From: Branchiostoma belcheri
Lineage: Eukaryota; Chordata; Leptocardii; Amphioxiformes; Branchiostomatidae
Direction: 5' to 3'
Length of the DNA: 64,000 nucleotides
NCBI RefSeq assembly: GCF_001625305.1
Contig: NW_017804187.1
Coordinates: 1,397,240-1,461,239 of the forward strand
Part shown: piece by piece, positions 10,918 through 21,815 of the stretch
Layout: each line of letters opens with the position of its first letter
How positions within the stretch are numbered: the stretch's first letter is position 1
Program-made: the position numbers and the translations under genes
The notes under the pieces: generated by a model
What the model saw: the letters and a program-made list of their open reading frames with translations, nothing else
Told to the model about the DNA's origin: nothing
Databases searched by the model: none

Positions 10918-11120
10918 AAAACATCTGTATCTGTATCTGTATAGCCGGTATAACCACCATTCAGCATAACACACCAGCTTCGCAGGCACGCGGCGCGGCG
11001 GCAGCTAGCTATATCACACCGAACGTCTTGTTACACTCAATCTTTGCATGTTTAATTCCAGGAGTTGTAACAATGAATGATGCCCCAACTGTGCATGGTG
11101 GCAACTAGATTTTCAAAGTA
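10918..11120 (-). mobile_element. CR1/L2-like retrotransposon 3' end
   Basis: The plus strand begins CATCTGTATCTGTATCTGTA, then GCATAACACACCAGCTTCGC and a GC-rich GGCACGCGGCGCGG block. The minus strand reads towards a CACAGTTGGGGCATCATTC block homologous to the reverse-transcriptase C-terminus at 9130-9240. Same family, opposite orientation. Confidence 0.8.
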
Positions 11121-11464
11121 CATGTATAGTATAGGCCCATGTACCTTAGCTTGTACACTTCAAGTGTTTTGCCCACAAATGAACTAGATTACATTTAGAT
11201 ACGCATGCAGCAGACTTTGTAGCTCTTGACTGTTAACAAACACTTCACACATTATTTAAACAGCCCGGTATGTTTTCATGGCATTTAGATTAGTCAGGTT
11301 GTTTCCTGATTATGAGTTTCTGACTATACTACCTTGTCTGTCAGGAAAAACTGAGTCAGTGATTGTTTCATGTCTGGATAACCAACAACAATAACTCTAC
11401 AGTACTGTAACTAGTTAAATAGTTAAACTTTAAGCAGGGAGGTTTAAACTGTTAAGCAATCCTG
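11121..11464. other. unassigned sequence
   Basis: Single-copy-looking AT-rich DNA with no assigned feature. Confidence 0.4.
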
Positions 11465-12190
11465 TTAAGCACTTTGTCTTTGAAAATCTTCAGTTTGATT
11501 GATGAGTTTAATTAAGTAGAATGTCTTTCCCAAGTGTTGACTTGCTGGTATAAAATCTGATTTCATATTCATATTAGTTGGGCAAAAGCTCTGTAATTCA
11601 GAGGACAACTGCCCAGATAATGTTGTCGCTTCACCAAAGCACTTCGCTGTATTTTTATGTAGATCAGTGTCTGAATTGGTTCCCACCTTAGTTCCTTACA
11701 TATGGTAATATCATCTTTATACAAAGCCCTCAAGTCATTACACAATTGTTTTGCATCACAAAGAAGTCTTTGGTTGTAGCTCATCTTCCCAGTTCTTTAT
11801 GTGATTCCTTCTCCCTTAGAAGGCCTTTATGTTTGTAATTAGTGGGTAATCTTCTTTCCATATGTTTGGCTAATTACACCAACAATTCATTCTGTTCATC
11901 ATGTTTTGATGAAGAGAGAATTGGTTATATCATTGAAACTGTTTACTTTTAATGTGTTTCATTTCTTTCCTAATATCTTAGAATGAAGGAAATAACAGGT
12001 AAAAGATTGCTTGGCTATAAATTTTATTCACTTTATTAACATTTGAGAGAAGACTATCTATTCTGACATCTTGTTTTACCAAATTTTTCCTTTGGGAATT
12101 TGTTTTTGAGCAGGTATTAGATACTCAGTAGTTGGTAGTAATGGGACATCCACCAGTTTATCAGTAAATTTGAACATCATGCATATAGTC
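11465..12190 (-). pseudogene. frame-broken coding-like tract, unknown
   Basis: Protein-like peptides follow one another on the minus strand in changing frames: one ending IPAQKQIPKGKIW (stop at 12076), a lysine/asparagine-rich NLVKQDVRIDSLLSNVNKVN piece, MERRLPTNYKHKGLL...ELGR, then SYNQRLLCDAKQLCNDLRAL, then a 73-residue piece ending at 11465. The ELGR stop overlaps the next ATG as ATGA. I recognise no family. It may be a decayed gene or transposon ORF, or chance. Confidence 0.25.
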
Positions 12191-12199
12191 GGGACGTGT

Positions 12200-12336
12200 T
12201 CATGTATTATCTGTATCTGTACATTGTATAAACCGCCTTGCGGCGTAACACACCAGCTTCGCAGGCACGCGGCGCGGCGGCAGCTGGCTACATTACACCG
12301 AACAACTAGTCTTGTTACACCTAACCCTTGAACATC
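12200..12336 (-). mobile_element. CR1/L2-like retrotransposon 3' end
   Basis: The plus strand runs from ATCTGTATCTGTACATTGTA through CGGCGTAACACACCAGCTTC and the GC-rich block to ACACCGAACAACTAGTCTTG. It is the tail of the same family as 9130 and 10918, 5'-truncated within the UTR. Confidence 0.8.
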
Positions 12337-12339
12337 TAA

Positions 12340-12708
12340 GGCCACACCAATTTAATTTCTTGGTTAACGGATTTTTCTAGAAAAATAATGGAGCGGGCGG
12401 GCGAAAAAAAAAATAAAAATAAAAACAGGCCTAGGCATCCTATTATGGCCCAAAATGGTATGATAGGAGCCATGAAGTCAACACACCAGGCTGGTTCAAA
12501 ATTTAAACAATGAATTTTTAACTTTTGATGGTAGCACTGCATTGAAATATGGAATGACTGTAACAAGTAGTAAGAAAAGGACTGTTTTCAACTGTTCAGG
12601 GCAAAATATGAGTATTTTGCAGTTGATTCTGAATTTTTATTTTTATTTGCAAATCAGAAAAAAATGAAGAGGCGAATCCGTTAACCAAGAAATTAAATTG
12701 GTGTGGCC
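12340..12708 (+). mobile_element. TIR element with TAA target duplication, copy 1
   Basis: The ends are GGCCACACCAATTTAATTTC and its exact inverse at 12689-12708. The TIR continues through TTGGTTAACGGATT, about 34 bp. TAA borders both sides (12337-12339 and 12709-12711). The 369-bp interior is AT-rich and non-coding. A TWA 3-bp target duplication fits PIF/Harbinger-type transposition, by inference. Confidence 0.9.
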
Positions 12709-12957
12709 TAACTCTAAAATTTAAAGCTATCTAATGATCATGCATAGTCTGGACATGTTCCTGTACTAGTTAAGAAGTAGACTTGTTGTAACCTGAGTGT
12801 CTGGGGTTCCCGAGGTTGCGCCCCAAATTACTAGTTCTTGTCAGTCAGAGTGATGGAGAAGGTTTGGTCAGAAAACAGCTGGTCTATGGGACTGAACCAT
12901 ACTGGGAAGGGGTGGGCCATGCCAAGGTAACTTGTTGGTTGTCAGAAATTTTTATGT
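12709..12957. other. unassigned sequence
   Basis: No feature assigned. Confidence 0.4.
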
Positions 12958-13111
12958 ATGTTGCATTTTAGCATCACTGTCACCCAAGTACAGTAGGGGC
13001 ATTATCATTAGATAGCTTTAAACAATGTTTAAAGTTAGATGTTCAAAGGTTAGGTGTAACAAGTCATTCAGTGTGATATACATTGTAGCTAGCTGCCGCT
13101 GCACTGCAGCT
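12958..13111 (+). mobile_element. 5'- and 3'-truncated retrotransposon tail
   Basis: AAGTACAGTAGGGGCATTAT, AGCTTTAAACAATG, TTCAAAGGTTAGGTGTAACA and GTGTGATATA match the end of the CR1/L2-like family at 9130-9250. It breaks off at CTGCAGCTTC where the next element begins. Confidence 0.7.
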
Positions 13112-13164
13112 TCAAATTTGGGTACACTAAGGTGCACATGCACCCAGTATTTCGAGCCCTGTTC
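13112..13164 (+). mobile_element. right-end fragment of the GTGCACC element
   Basis: AAATTTGGGTACACTAAGG, TGCACATGCACC and AGTATTTCGAGCCCTG match the right end of the complete copy at 22369-22743. Confidence 0.75.
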
Positions 13165-13435
13165 TTGCAAAGCCCTTGATTGAGCTTGATTATAATAACA
13201 CTGTTACTATTCAATGTGGCAGCCCTACTGTACATTCAGCCCAATTACAAGAAACAGATTCAATGTTGAGTACTGTTACTGAAATGTAAAGCTACAAATT
13301 ACCCTGCACTGAAGTTCCCATGGATGCCTTAAACCTACTCAGGTGGTCTTGCCTGGAGGCATATATCTACACAAACCTGCCCTGGCCGACCCCCTGCCCT
13401 ATAAGTTATAACACAACAACACCTCTACAACACTA
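13165..13435. other. unassigned sequence
   Basis: No feature assigned. Confidence 0.4.
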
Positions 13436-13622
13436 GCCTCCGTAGCAGGCTTATAGAACTGGGGGTTTGGTGGTCTTCGGATGTTTTCTGATTAGCCCAA
13501 ACGGGGGTAATTCAACCAGGCCAGCTATGTTGTCTATATGCAATCAGAAAATAGCACATAAAAGCTCTCTCAAAGACCCTCAAGACCCCCCAAACCCCCA
13601 GTTTTTGGCATGCTATGGAGGC
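13436..13622 (+). mobile_element. TA-flanked TIR element, GCCTCC family, copy 1
   Basis: The ends GCCTCCGTAGCAGGC and GGCATGCTATGGAGGC are inverted and flanked by TA on both sides. TIR similarity extends through AACTGGGGGTTTGG(T/G)GGTCTT. The interior has CTGATTAGCCC and GTTGTCTATATGCAATCAGA. Three more copies lie at 40246, 53182 and 63512. Non-coding. Confidence 0.9.
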
Positions 13623-14413
13623 TATACATGTACAACACCTCCCTCCATACTTCTTTAACAATCCACAGGGAACACTTTAGTATACAGAACATACAGCTAG
13701 TTCTACATACAGCACATAAGTTTGTGCTGCTCTGATATAAGTCATAAGTTATGCACTTAAACACTAATATTATTAACAGGTGGTTGAAGTCCCTTTTTTT
13801 AATAGTCCACCGGCTTGACAAGTAAACGGTAATTATTTACAATGAAAGACCTACAAATGATACAAATGTACTATGGAACCTCTAACCTTTCTGGCCTTGA
13901 AAAACACACCAATGACAGTTCTATTACATATTAGTACATACAGCACATGAAAGCCACTCTTCCATATACCAGATTTTCAAGATCATACAGTACTAGTAAT
14001 TTGTCTGGTAGCAAGTTGCAGTAGCATGGTTGCAGCAATGGAACACTAAGTGTAATGTACGATCTTTATCTGTGAAGATATGGGTGAAAATCATTTGGTA
14101 AGTGATCATTAAAGGATAACAGTATAACAGTAGCATGTTGAAGCTATGTGAAGTTTATACAGAGAAGACAGCATGAGTTAGAGCTCTGAAGCATACCTGA
14201 GTAGTCCCATGTATCGGCTGTTGGGGTCGCCATGACTGAACACTGGGGCAAACCATGTACCACCCGAGGGGTGGGTGGGTTCAACAGGGATTTTTTTCTT
14301 TGAAAACTACTGAACTGTATTTGAGACACGTTAATACAAAACCCAGCAAATTTGGTACTAATGTACTGTGAAGCCCTATTTGATCAATATGGAAGAAATC
14401 CTATAATTAACAT
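13623..14413. other. unassigned sequence
   Basis: No recognisable gene. A short motif (TTAACAGGTGGTTGAAGTC at about 13776) recurs at about 15963. Other frames here are short and featureless. Confidence 0.35.
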
Positions 14414-15240
14414 AATTACCTCCATGAAAAATGGAGGTATTGTTTTTGGCGTGTCTGTCTGTATGTCTGTCTGTCTGTGTGTCTGTGTGTGTGTCTGTCT
14501 GTGTGTGTTTCCGCAACTTTGTGGTCAGTATAACTTCAGAACGCTTTTATGGATTGCGATGATATTTGGTGTGCTGGTAAGTCTTGGAAAGACAAAGGTC
14601 AAGGTCAAATATGGGCCTCCTGGTGGATGACCTTGGTACTGCAGCAGAACTTCCGGTTTTTGTATCTTTTGTCCTGAACAAGCTATGGTTTTGACTTTTT
14701 GGTGATAGATAGCTTATCCTGTCAGGAATAAGTGGCGTGAGTTTGGTCCCCCTAGCAGCTTGTTCTGGAACTGCAGGGCACTTTCTGGCGAAATGTTTAA
14801 AAGCCAATAAGTCCAGATAGGAACAACGTATTTTCATGATGTTTGGTGTGTAGGTAGCTGAGAGAGAGATGTACATGATTAAATGCAAATTATGCAAATG
14901 AGGACTTTATTTGCATAATTAATTAGGAAATTCTATGATTACAGTGTTTTACATTATACTACTTTAATACATGTAATGTATGTAACCTATGGCAGACAGA
15001 TACTAATTATGCAAAGGATGACCTAATTTGCATAATTTATGCAAAAATTCTATGATTTCTTAATGGTGAATAATGGGAATGTCATAATTGGGACATCTGT
15101 AAGTTAATCAAAAGTTAGCATACATCACGATGCATATATCATGTTAATGCAGAGGTAATTTTGCATAATTAAAGAGGAAATTTACATTTACATATCAAGC
15201 CCATATTTCATGGAGGTATGAAATCTCGGAATTCTTGTTA
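14414..15240 (+). mobile_element. terminal-hairpin repeat, full copy C
   Basis: Starts ATTACCTCCATGAAAAATGG and ends TTTCATGGAGGTATGAAATC, so the inverted end here is ACCTCCATGAAA rather than ACCTTCGCCAA. The left hairpin is CCTCCAT-GAAAA-ATGGAGG. A TGTCTG tract (14451-14505) and four exact octamers (14883, 14892, 14909, 15026) keep the copy-A layout. Confidence 0.85.
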
Positions 15241-16157
15241 TTATTTAATTTATACTTGATAGCAACTTGCTTTCAATAATTATCAAGTCAATAGAATAAA
15301 AATTTCTCAAAACAGTAAAACCACATGAGTGCATAATGAGTCCTAGATTTTTAGAATAAACTTCAACATTAAAAACTTAACTCCACACAAATGTCAGTGG
15401 AAAATCAACTCACGAGGAATTCTAATGTTGTAATTAAAAAGCTAAATACTCAATACTGAATGTGAAAATCACCTCACAAGGATAATCCTAAAGTTTAGGT
15501 CCTAATGCACATATAATAAGACACACACTTCAATACCAGTAGTCTTGGATTTCTAGAAGAAACAACTAATACTTTAACCAAGACATCACAAGAACTCTTA
15601 CTCCAAAAACAGACACATAAAAGTACAGTGGGAGATCTATAGCCTACGCAAAGGGGGTCTGACCTCTTGGGTAATTTGCATGTCCCCCACACCCATACAA
15701 TGGCAGGACACACTGCTGAACAGATTACCAAGACCTGTGGACTTGTCAGCTGAAACTGGCACAACTAAACAACTGGCAACTTGTAGCTGGCAACCGACCA
15801 AGTAAGGATGTGGTTCACTGCAAATAAAGATCTCTGCTAAGACCATACTAAAGAAATTCAGTGGTTCTTGGTTTCAGCTGATGGGAAAGTGTGTACCTTA
15901 GTATACATGTAGTTTTAGCGATACAGACAAAGTTAAACAAAGTTACGCAGTTAAACACTGCTATTAACAGGTGGTTGAAGTCTGGGACTGGGAACCCCGA
16001 TCTAATGATAATGAAAATTGATCAATCAACTATCACGATTTTGACAGTAGATTGACAGGGAGATCAAGCCTGAAGGTGACACAGCACACCCCTGGAAGTA
16101 GTGAATGGGTGGAAGGTATGTGGAGGAATTCAGGAAGTGTCATGCAAGGAAAAAGTA
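15241..16157. other. unassigned sequence
   Basis: AT-rich with loosely repeated AATACTCAATACTGAATGTG-like phrases, not clear enough to call. No gene-like frame. Confidence 0.35.
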
Positions 16158-16360
16158 TTGTAATTCACTTTATGTTCACGGCAGCAAAAGTTCACCGTCT
16201 GATCGGGCATGTTCACAGAACTATATATTCACAGTGGTGACAGGTGCAGGAAAAAGAAAGTCCAGGAATTATTTGTTAACTGTCATGATAAGTTCATGGT
16301 ACAGAAGTGGCAGTGAAAACAGTGAACATAACAGTACACTGTAAAATCAGGAATTTACAG
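16158..16360 (+). mobile_element. TA-flanked TIR element, CTGTAATTC family, copy 2
   Basis: Ends TTGTAATTCAC and GAATTTACAG with TA on both sides. The interior GTGCAGGAAAAAGAAAGTCC and TTGTTAACTGTCATGATAAG match the copies at 5536 and 46139. Confidence 0.85.
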
Positions 16361-16786
16361 TAATTGGTACATGTATATGGCCTAAGATAGAATTTCTGAA
16401 AAGTTCTGGAACAGTGGCAGAAAAATCAGAGCCATAATTCCCAACCCTAGGGCTAAGAGTTCAGACCTGCTTTGCCGTATGACAATGACACACTGCACAC
16501 TCTGCCTCAGAGCAGATGGAATATCTACAACTATAGTATTACCCTGGTAGTTTGCCAAGAAGGTGTCATAAAAATGCACTTCCAATATTACATGCAGGCG
16601 ATAATATTGAGGGGGCTGATACGGTATTGAACAGACCAGGGGCTGGGGCAGAGCGATAAAGGTTACAGCACAGCAGATGTAGTGTTTATTGATTACTGTT
16701 TTTATGACAAGTGACGGAGCAAATATGTCATGGAAATGTTCGGGTATATTGATAATTACTGTGACATGAAAATTGATGTTCAATAT
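16361..16786. other. unassigned sequence with a long minus-strand frame
   Basis: A 137-codon minus-strand frame (16382-16795) is one of the longest outside simple repeats. It starts inside the adjacent repeat, has no homopolymer bias, and shows no recognised domain. I see no splice or promoter support and leave it uncalled. Confidence 0.3.
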
Positions 16787-17066
16787 GTTTACCAAAGGTA
16801 AACATATTGTTTTTGCTATGTTTCTTTTTCTTCTTCTTTAAACACTGTGACCTCTGACCTGACTGAACCAGACTGTCTCTCACCATGGTAACTGGTGTTG
16901 GGTTACATCATGTTGCAATTTCATAGCAGGAGGGATTTAGACTCCTGTCACCATATATATGTCTGTGAATGTGTTTGAGCAAGAATTATAACAGAGCAGA
17001 CCATTCATGTATGCGAAGGTAAACATTATGCATTTGCCAAGTGCAAATGTTACCTTCCTAGTATTA
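16787..17066 (+). mobile_element. terminal-hairpin repeat, short subfamily, copy 1
   Basis: Left hairpin GTTTACCAAAGGTAAAC. The right end carries GCGAAGGTAAACATTATGC and GCAAATGTTACCTTCC, themselves inverted. The middle has CTCACCATGGTAACTGGTG. A second copy lies inverted at 40905-41100. The ACC...GGT terminal hairpin design resembles copies A-C. Confidence 0.7.
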
Positions 17067-17364
17067 CATGTATTTCTTTCAGGACAGCATTTCTTTTCAC
17101 AGGAGAGAGTTGAAACAAAATGTACAGTCTGTGCCCTACCCATGGAATAATCAATGTTACACCCATGCCCAAAGCCTCTCCATCATTACCATCAGCCAGG
17201 ACTTACTGCAAATGTTAATACTTTCAGGATTTACATTTCTCAGATCAAACGTAAGATACGCAGCGTCACAGCGGAATCCTGAGTGAAATACAATACCTAA
17301 TGTCACTTAAGTTAATACATGACATTCTCATCCCAACAGAAAGGCCGATAACTATTGACTTTTT
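17067..17364. other. unassigned sequence
   Basis: No feature assigned. Confidence 0.4.
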
Positions 17365-17735
17365 AGGCCTAGGAAAAAAATGTTGTGTTTCCTGTTTCCC
17401 GACCGACCCTAGAAAAACCGCAGACCCTAGCCTTTTTTTTTTGTGGACCCCTAGGTTGCAAGGGACATAAATTTTCGAGCTGATCAACCTTTTCTAGCTG
17501 CATGATCTGACACCTGAGTGATGAAACATTCACTTGTACAACTGGTTTTCCATCACTGACATTGAAAATAATACAAGTGTCATCATGCAAGTTTTACTTC
17601 AATTCATAAACTGTATTGTACCTTAGCTTGGATCACTAGAGATTGACAAAGCCAAAAAAAGATAATCCCTACCTACGGACCCTAATTTTTTCAGGACTGA
17701 AACAGGAAACACAATATTTTTTTTTCCTAGGCCTT
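17365..17735 (+). mobile_element. CCTAGG-ended TIR element, full copy
   Basis: Ends TTAGGCCTAGGAAAAAAATG and its inverse TATTTTTTTTTCCTAGGCC. The TIR extends through GTTGTGTTTCCTGTTTC/GAAACAGGAAACACAA. The body has ATGATCTGACACCTGAGTGA. Related copies at 1322, 9845, 23499, 33645/34288 and 34337. No clear target duplication seen. Confidence 0.85.
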
Positions 17736-18037
17736 GGCTGGCATAAACTTGGGCGGCGTAATTGTGGGCAGAATGAAGTCGGCAGTGGGAATAATAAACT
17801 TCTATTGATTCCAGCATTATAAAGGAATAAAGTACATTTTGAAAGATCGATCGATGGAGTACAGCAATTCTGCAGTCTGTGATGGTTGAGAAGATTATGG
17901 TTGCTTTGTAGATGAATAGTCAATATTGCAAATTCATGCCTGTGGGCTAATTGCAAGTCAACAAGTATACATACTTGAGTAAGTATACATTATACATGTG
18001 ACAAACAGTAAGAATTATATAGTATGTTGCTGGTCTA

Positions 18038-18043
<6 letters not shown>
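17736..18043. other. unassigned sequence
   Basis: No feature assigned. Confidence 0.4.

Positions 18044-18072
<29 letters not shown>
18044..18072. repeat. (TA)n microsatellite
   Basis: An uninterrupted AT dinucleotide tract of about 29 bp. Confidence 0.97.
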
Positions 18073-18329
18073 CTAAAGTTAGTCTTTGATTATTGGATAT
18101 TCTTGGCAGATATTCAGCTGTGCTTGCCTTTGTAGTGAAGGTTAACATATACTAAAAAGCTTGCACAATGGAAGCCAGGTAACACCTGAATGATTTGCGT
18201 GATAACTATCATGGAGAGATAAGTTTAAAGATTGCATTTATCTATGCTTGCTGCATTTGCTTTGTGATGTCTAAATTACTTTGCATTTAGGTCATACTAC
18301 TCAAAACTGGACAAAAAATATGACCAGTT

Positions 18330-18714
18330 CTCCACACAAATCTTTAAGACATTGATATTCCGTCGTAGTTCCTTCTTAAATCCAACTGTCTCAAACCCAG
18401 TGAAGGGTAAAGCCAATCCGAGGTCTGAGACGTCTAATAACGCTGACTTGCAGTCAGATAAGCAATAACTTCAGACTTGAAGACGGGAAAATCTTCCTCG
18501 TCTGATAGCCAGAAAAACCCTCTGACAAATTGCACTGCCAGGAGATGAATGTTATCAAAGTTGTTTCTCCTGAGAACAAGAAGTTAGAGACTGATTATTA
18601 CCTCCGTTTATGCCATGGAGGTTTTGTTTTCGTTGTCTTTGTGTGTGAATGTGTGTTTGTGTGTGTATGTGTCTGTGTGTGTGTGAGTGTGTCTGTGTGT
18701 ATTTGTGTATGTGT

Positions 18715-18789
<75 letters not shown>

Positions 18790-19500
18790 CGTGTTTGTGT
18801 AAGTGTGTATATGTGTATGTACATGTACAGAATCAGACATTGCCTTTGGATGTGCTAATAAATTCAACAAAACTTCGAATTCGATATTCCTGGAGGTTGA
18901 TCTGATTTCTTATTTCTCCAATAGCTGACAAAGGATATAAAGTATGACCAGTCCTGAATCAAATTATAAAAATTTTCCAATAAAAAAAATATGACCACTT
19001 TGCCTCGAGGAATCTTGAATACATATTTGATATTCCGTAGCAGTTGCCTCCTAAATCAGACTGTCTTAACTCAATGAAGCATAAACCCAATCCTGCGTCC
19101 CAGTCATCCTCAGCCTGAGTTGCAGTCAGATAACCAATAACTGGAGGATTGCAAATCTTCCTTGCCTGAGATAGCAAGAGAACCTCCTTGACAAATAGCT
19201 CCAGGAGGAAATTCTGAGGAACGTTATCAAAGTTGTTTCTCAAAGTTGAGCACCCAAACCTCTCCAGCTGATTATATATACTCCAGTGAACAGAGGCTAT
19301 CTTATATAACTAAGGCCACAACTATAACAGTAACTCGAGGATTGCAAATCTTCCTTGCCTCAGATAGCAAAATAACCTGCTTGACAAATAGCTCCAGGAG
19401 GAAATGTTGTAGACCGTTATCAAAGTTGTTTCTCAAAGTTGAGTACCCGGACGGACCTCTCCAGCTGATTATTTCTCCAGTGAACAGTGGTTATCTTACA
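18330..19500 (+). repeat. three-unit tandem duplication, interrupted
   Basis: Unit 1 (18330-18594) and unit 2 (18975-19300) share TTGATATTCCGT(C/A)G, TTGCAGTCAGATAA and GTTATCAAAGTTGTTTCTC. Unit 3 (about 19325-19500) repeats the second half of unit 2; GAGGATTGCAAATC occurs at 19144 and 19337, a 193-bp step. A GT-rich terminal-hairpin fragment separates units 1 and 2. Confidence 0.85.
18595..18835 (+). mobile_element. terminal-hairpin repeat fragment with (GT)n
   Basis: ATTATTACCTCCGTTTATGC and CCATGGAGGTTTTGTTTTCG form the left hairpin of the copy-C subfamily. A GT microsatellite follows (about 18640-18805). The 3' half is missing. All overlapping VCVCV or HTHTH frames are microsatellite translations. 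Confidence 0.8.
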
Positions 19501-19503
19501 TAA

Positions 19504-20008
19504 GGCCACAACAATTTAATCCATTGGGTCTTCTATAAATAAAAAAAAAAAGAGTTCTAAATCAACTCGTAAAATGCTCATATTTTGGCCCCAACAGTTT
19601 CCTATGTCTTCCTGGTTGTTAAAGTTTTGTCATCTATCAAGGCAGTGGTTTGATTAAAGGTTAAAAATTCATTTTTTCAATTATAAACCAGCTTGGTACA
19701 ACAACAATGTACATCGACATGGCTCCTATAAAAGCATTCAGGGGTCTCCCCACAAATTCTTAGGGGACAGAATCTGATGCTCCCTAATCGGTTGATGAAA
19801 AATCAGCAAATTTTCATGAAAACATTTAGAGACAAACCCTGAATTTGAACATTTTGGAAGGTGCTTGGATTTTAGGGAGAGGGGAAGCACCCTTGTTACA
19901 TTGCTTGGGGAGATCCCTGAGCTTTTGAGCCTATACTATAGGAAGGCCCGTTTTTTTTCCTCCCTGGTGTTGCATGTATGAGAACCAAAAAACTGCATTG
20001 CCATGGCC
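19504..20008 (-). mobile_element. TIR element with TAA target duplication, copy 2 (host of a nest)
   Basis: Ends GGCCACAACAATTTAAT and GCATTGCCATGGCC, bordered by TAA at 19501-19503 and 20009-20011. The interior GGTTAAAAATTCATTTTTTC...ACATGGCTCCTAT matches copy 1 at 12340-12708 in reverse. It is split by another element at 19739-19919. Confidence 0.85.
19739..19919 (-). mobile_element. CAGGG(C/G)TCTCCCC element nested in a TIR element
   Basis: Runs CAGGGGTCTCCCCACAAATT to TTGGGGAGATCCCTG. It contains GCTCCCTAATCGGTTGATGA and TTTTCATGAAAA, as in the copies at 27447, 55041 and 60677. The host reads on with matching sequence on both sides, so this is a younger insertion. The target duplication is imperfect. 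Confidence 0.85.
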
Positions 20009-20040
20009 TAACAGTACATCGTGTTAGCGAGCATGACCAG

Positions 20041-20385
20041 ATATTGTCTGTGCGCAGCATGTGTATGAGAGATCCCCACGGTACAGCCAGAATAACTAGC
20101 AATACCGCTGCACAGATAGGGAAATAACTGATGTGTGTTGTAGGGGTGGGAAGGTTCAGGGCTAGGAACTGATGGTCTGTAATTGAGCCAGAGGTCTTAT
20201 AAAATGTCTAAGTACATGTAAAAGAAGGAAAGAAAATTCAGCATACTCTCTATGTAATATAAAAGAATCAAGTATTCAGTTACTGAGGCATGACTAGATA
20301 TTGTCTATGAGCTATCCCCATGGTACAGGCAGAATAACTAGCAATACTGCAGCTCAGATAGGGAAATAGGAGCCTACTGGTGTGT
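20041..20385 (+). repeat. two-unit tandem duplication (257 bp)
   Basis: ATATTGTCTGTG at 20041 and ATATTGTCTATG at 20298 each lead to CCAGAATAACTAGCAATAC or CAGAATAACTAGCAATACTG and AGATAGGGAAATA. Confidence 0.85.
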
Positions 20386-20760
20386 GACCACCTCCGCAGT
20401 CAATATGCTGGTGCGGGACATACTTGGCAATGGTTTCGTGCATATTGCAGATTCGATAGTTCTGGAAAAAGTTGCATAGAAAGTGGTAAAAGTGGGAAGA
20501 TTTAACTTATTCTAAGTCTTAAGGTCTTGTATAAAAGAAATGTTGACATTGGAATTTAGGAAACTCAAGACATAGTGAAGAATATTGAAGAATATTGCAT
20601 TGATGAACATAAATTCTCAGTGATGAAAGAAAAAGGATCATATTCATGTGGTCATAGTTTACATTTGTACATGAAATATCTGAATCCTCATGATTCATTT
20701 TATATTTTATAGGGAATATGGCATCAATATGCTAAAATTTCTTTCCTTTTCACATGTAGT
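20386..20760. other. unassigned sequence
   Basis: AT-rich, GAATATTGAAGAATATTG repeat at about 20579. No gene. Confidence 0.4.
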
Positions 20761-21125
20761 TGCCAGAAACAAGTTCCCAAGCTCCCAGGCTTCTTTTTCC
20801 TTTTTAATGTCCAGAAATTCGCTGACCCTTACCACAGGTATATCTCAGGTTCACACAGGCTATCTTATCCCCTTGCCCACAGAATCAGATATGCTACCCT
20901 CTCTGAGGAGGGCCCAGTTAATGCTCCCAGCCCAGCCAGGGTAAAACCTGTGTCCCTCTACTGATCTGTAGGGATTCCCGTATTCCAGTCGGGAATTGTT
21001 AGCGGGAAGTCAAGGGTTGACCTGAACGTTCACCCCAATATTTCAGGTTCGGAGGAAGGTCTGTGTTTTATATTCTCTGGACGGAGTAAAAAGAAGCCCG
21101 GGAGCTTGACAATTTGTTTCTGGCA
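20761..21125. mobile_element. TIR element with TGCCAGAAAC ends
   Basis: The left arm TGCCAGAAACAAGTTCCCAA, then GCTCCCAGGCTTCTTTTT, is mirrored by AAAAAGAAGCCCGGGAGC and AATTTGTTTCTGGCA. The TIR is about 55 bp with several mismatches and includes GTCCAGA/TCTGGAC. The 365-bp body is GC-richer than its flanks. Only one copy is seen and no target duplication is clear. Confidence 0.75.
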
Positions 21126-21500
21126 CTGCCGTATAAAAGGCAGAAACTCCCTAGGTACATTATGCATGTTGTATTATTCAGGGTACAATGTTGTATGCAT
21201 GTATGTACCCGCTAGCTAAAAACAATTAATGACACAAGATTTTACAGATCATTGCATTAAACACTGGTCACTTCAATTTTGGAATGTCACTTTCCGAATT
21301 TCAAGACAGCATGTTGAAATCCCTGATTTTCAACTCTGTTATTCCTGGATGTACAGTAAACTGCTGTATAAAAGGTAGAAACTCCCTTGGTACATTGATG
21401 CATGTTGTGTTATTCAGGGTACATGTTGTATGTATGTACCCGCTAGCAATGTTTTCTAAAAACAATCAATGACACAAGACTTTTACAGATCATTACATTA
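21126..21500 (+). repeat. two-unit tandem duplication (235 bp)
   Basis: GTATAAAAGGCAGAAACTCC at 21131 and GTATAAAAGGTAGAAACTCC at 21366 are each followed by a GTACATT...CATGTTGT segment and ATGTATGTACCCGCTAGC. Confidence 0.9.
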
Positions 21501-21815
21501 GCACTCTCCGTGCATTTTACTTTTAGTATTTGACTTGTTCACGTAGTCAAGATGTTTTATCAGATGAGGGAACCTGGCTTCATGTTACATGAATGTTGAT
21601 TGAATCAGGACTTCACTCAATTGATTATCATTTTCCTAGCTATATCTACCAGTACTTAGACTCATTGATTGAGCAAGGAATCAAAAGAAAACACAATTCA
21701 GTAACAGAAATATGTCACTTGGATACAAGGCCTGCAGTTGAACAGAATCCACCTTCAAGGATCATGAAGGTTGATAAAAAGGATTGCTGTCACTAAAACC
21801 AACACTATTACCTTT
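21501..21815. other. unassigned sequence
   Basis: No feature assigned. The 67-codon frame at 21593-21796 has no domain. Confidence 0.4.

Noticed and set aside
16382-16795. 137-codon minus-strand frame
   Set aside because: It starts in repeat DNA, has no recognised domain, promoter or splice site. Chance is the simplest explanation in AT-rich DNA.
18530-18905. Open frames of VCVCVC and HTHTHT on both strands
   Set aside because: They are translations of the (GT)n tract inside a terminal-hairpin repeat fragment.
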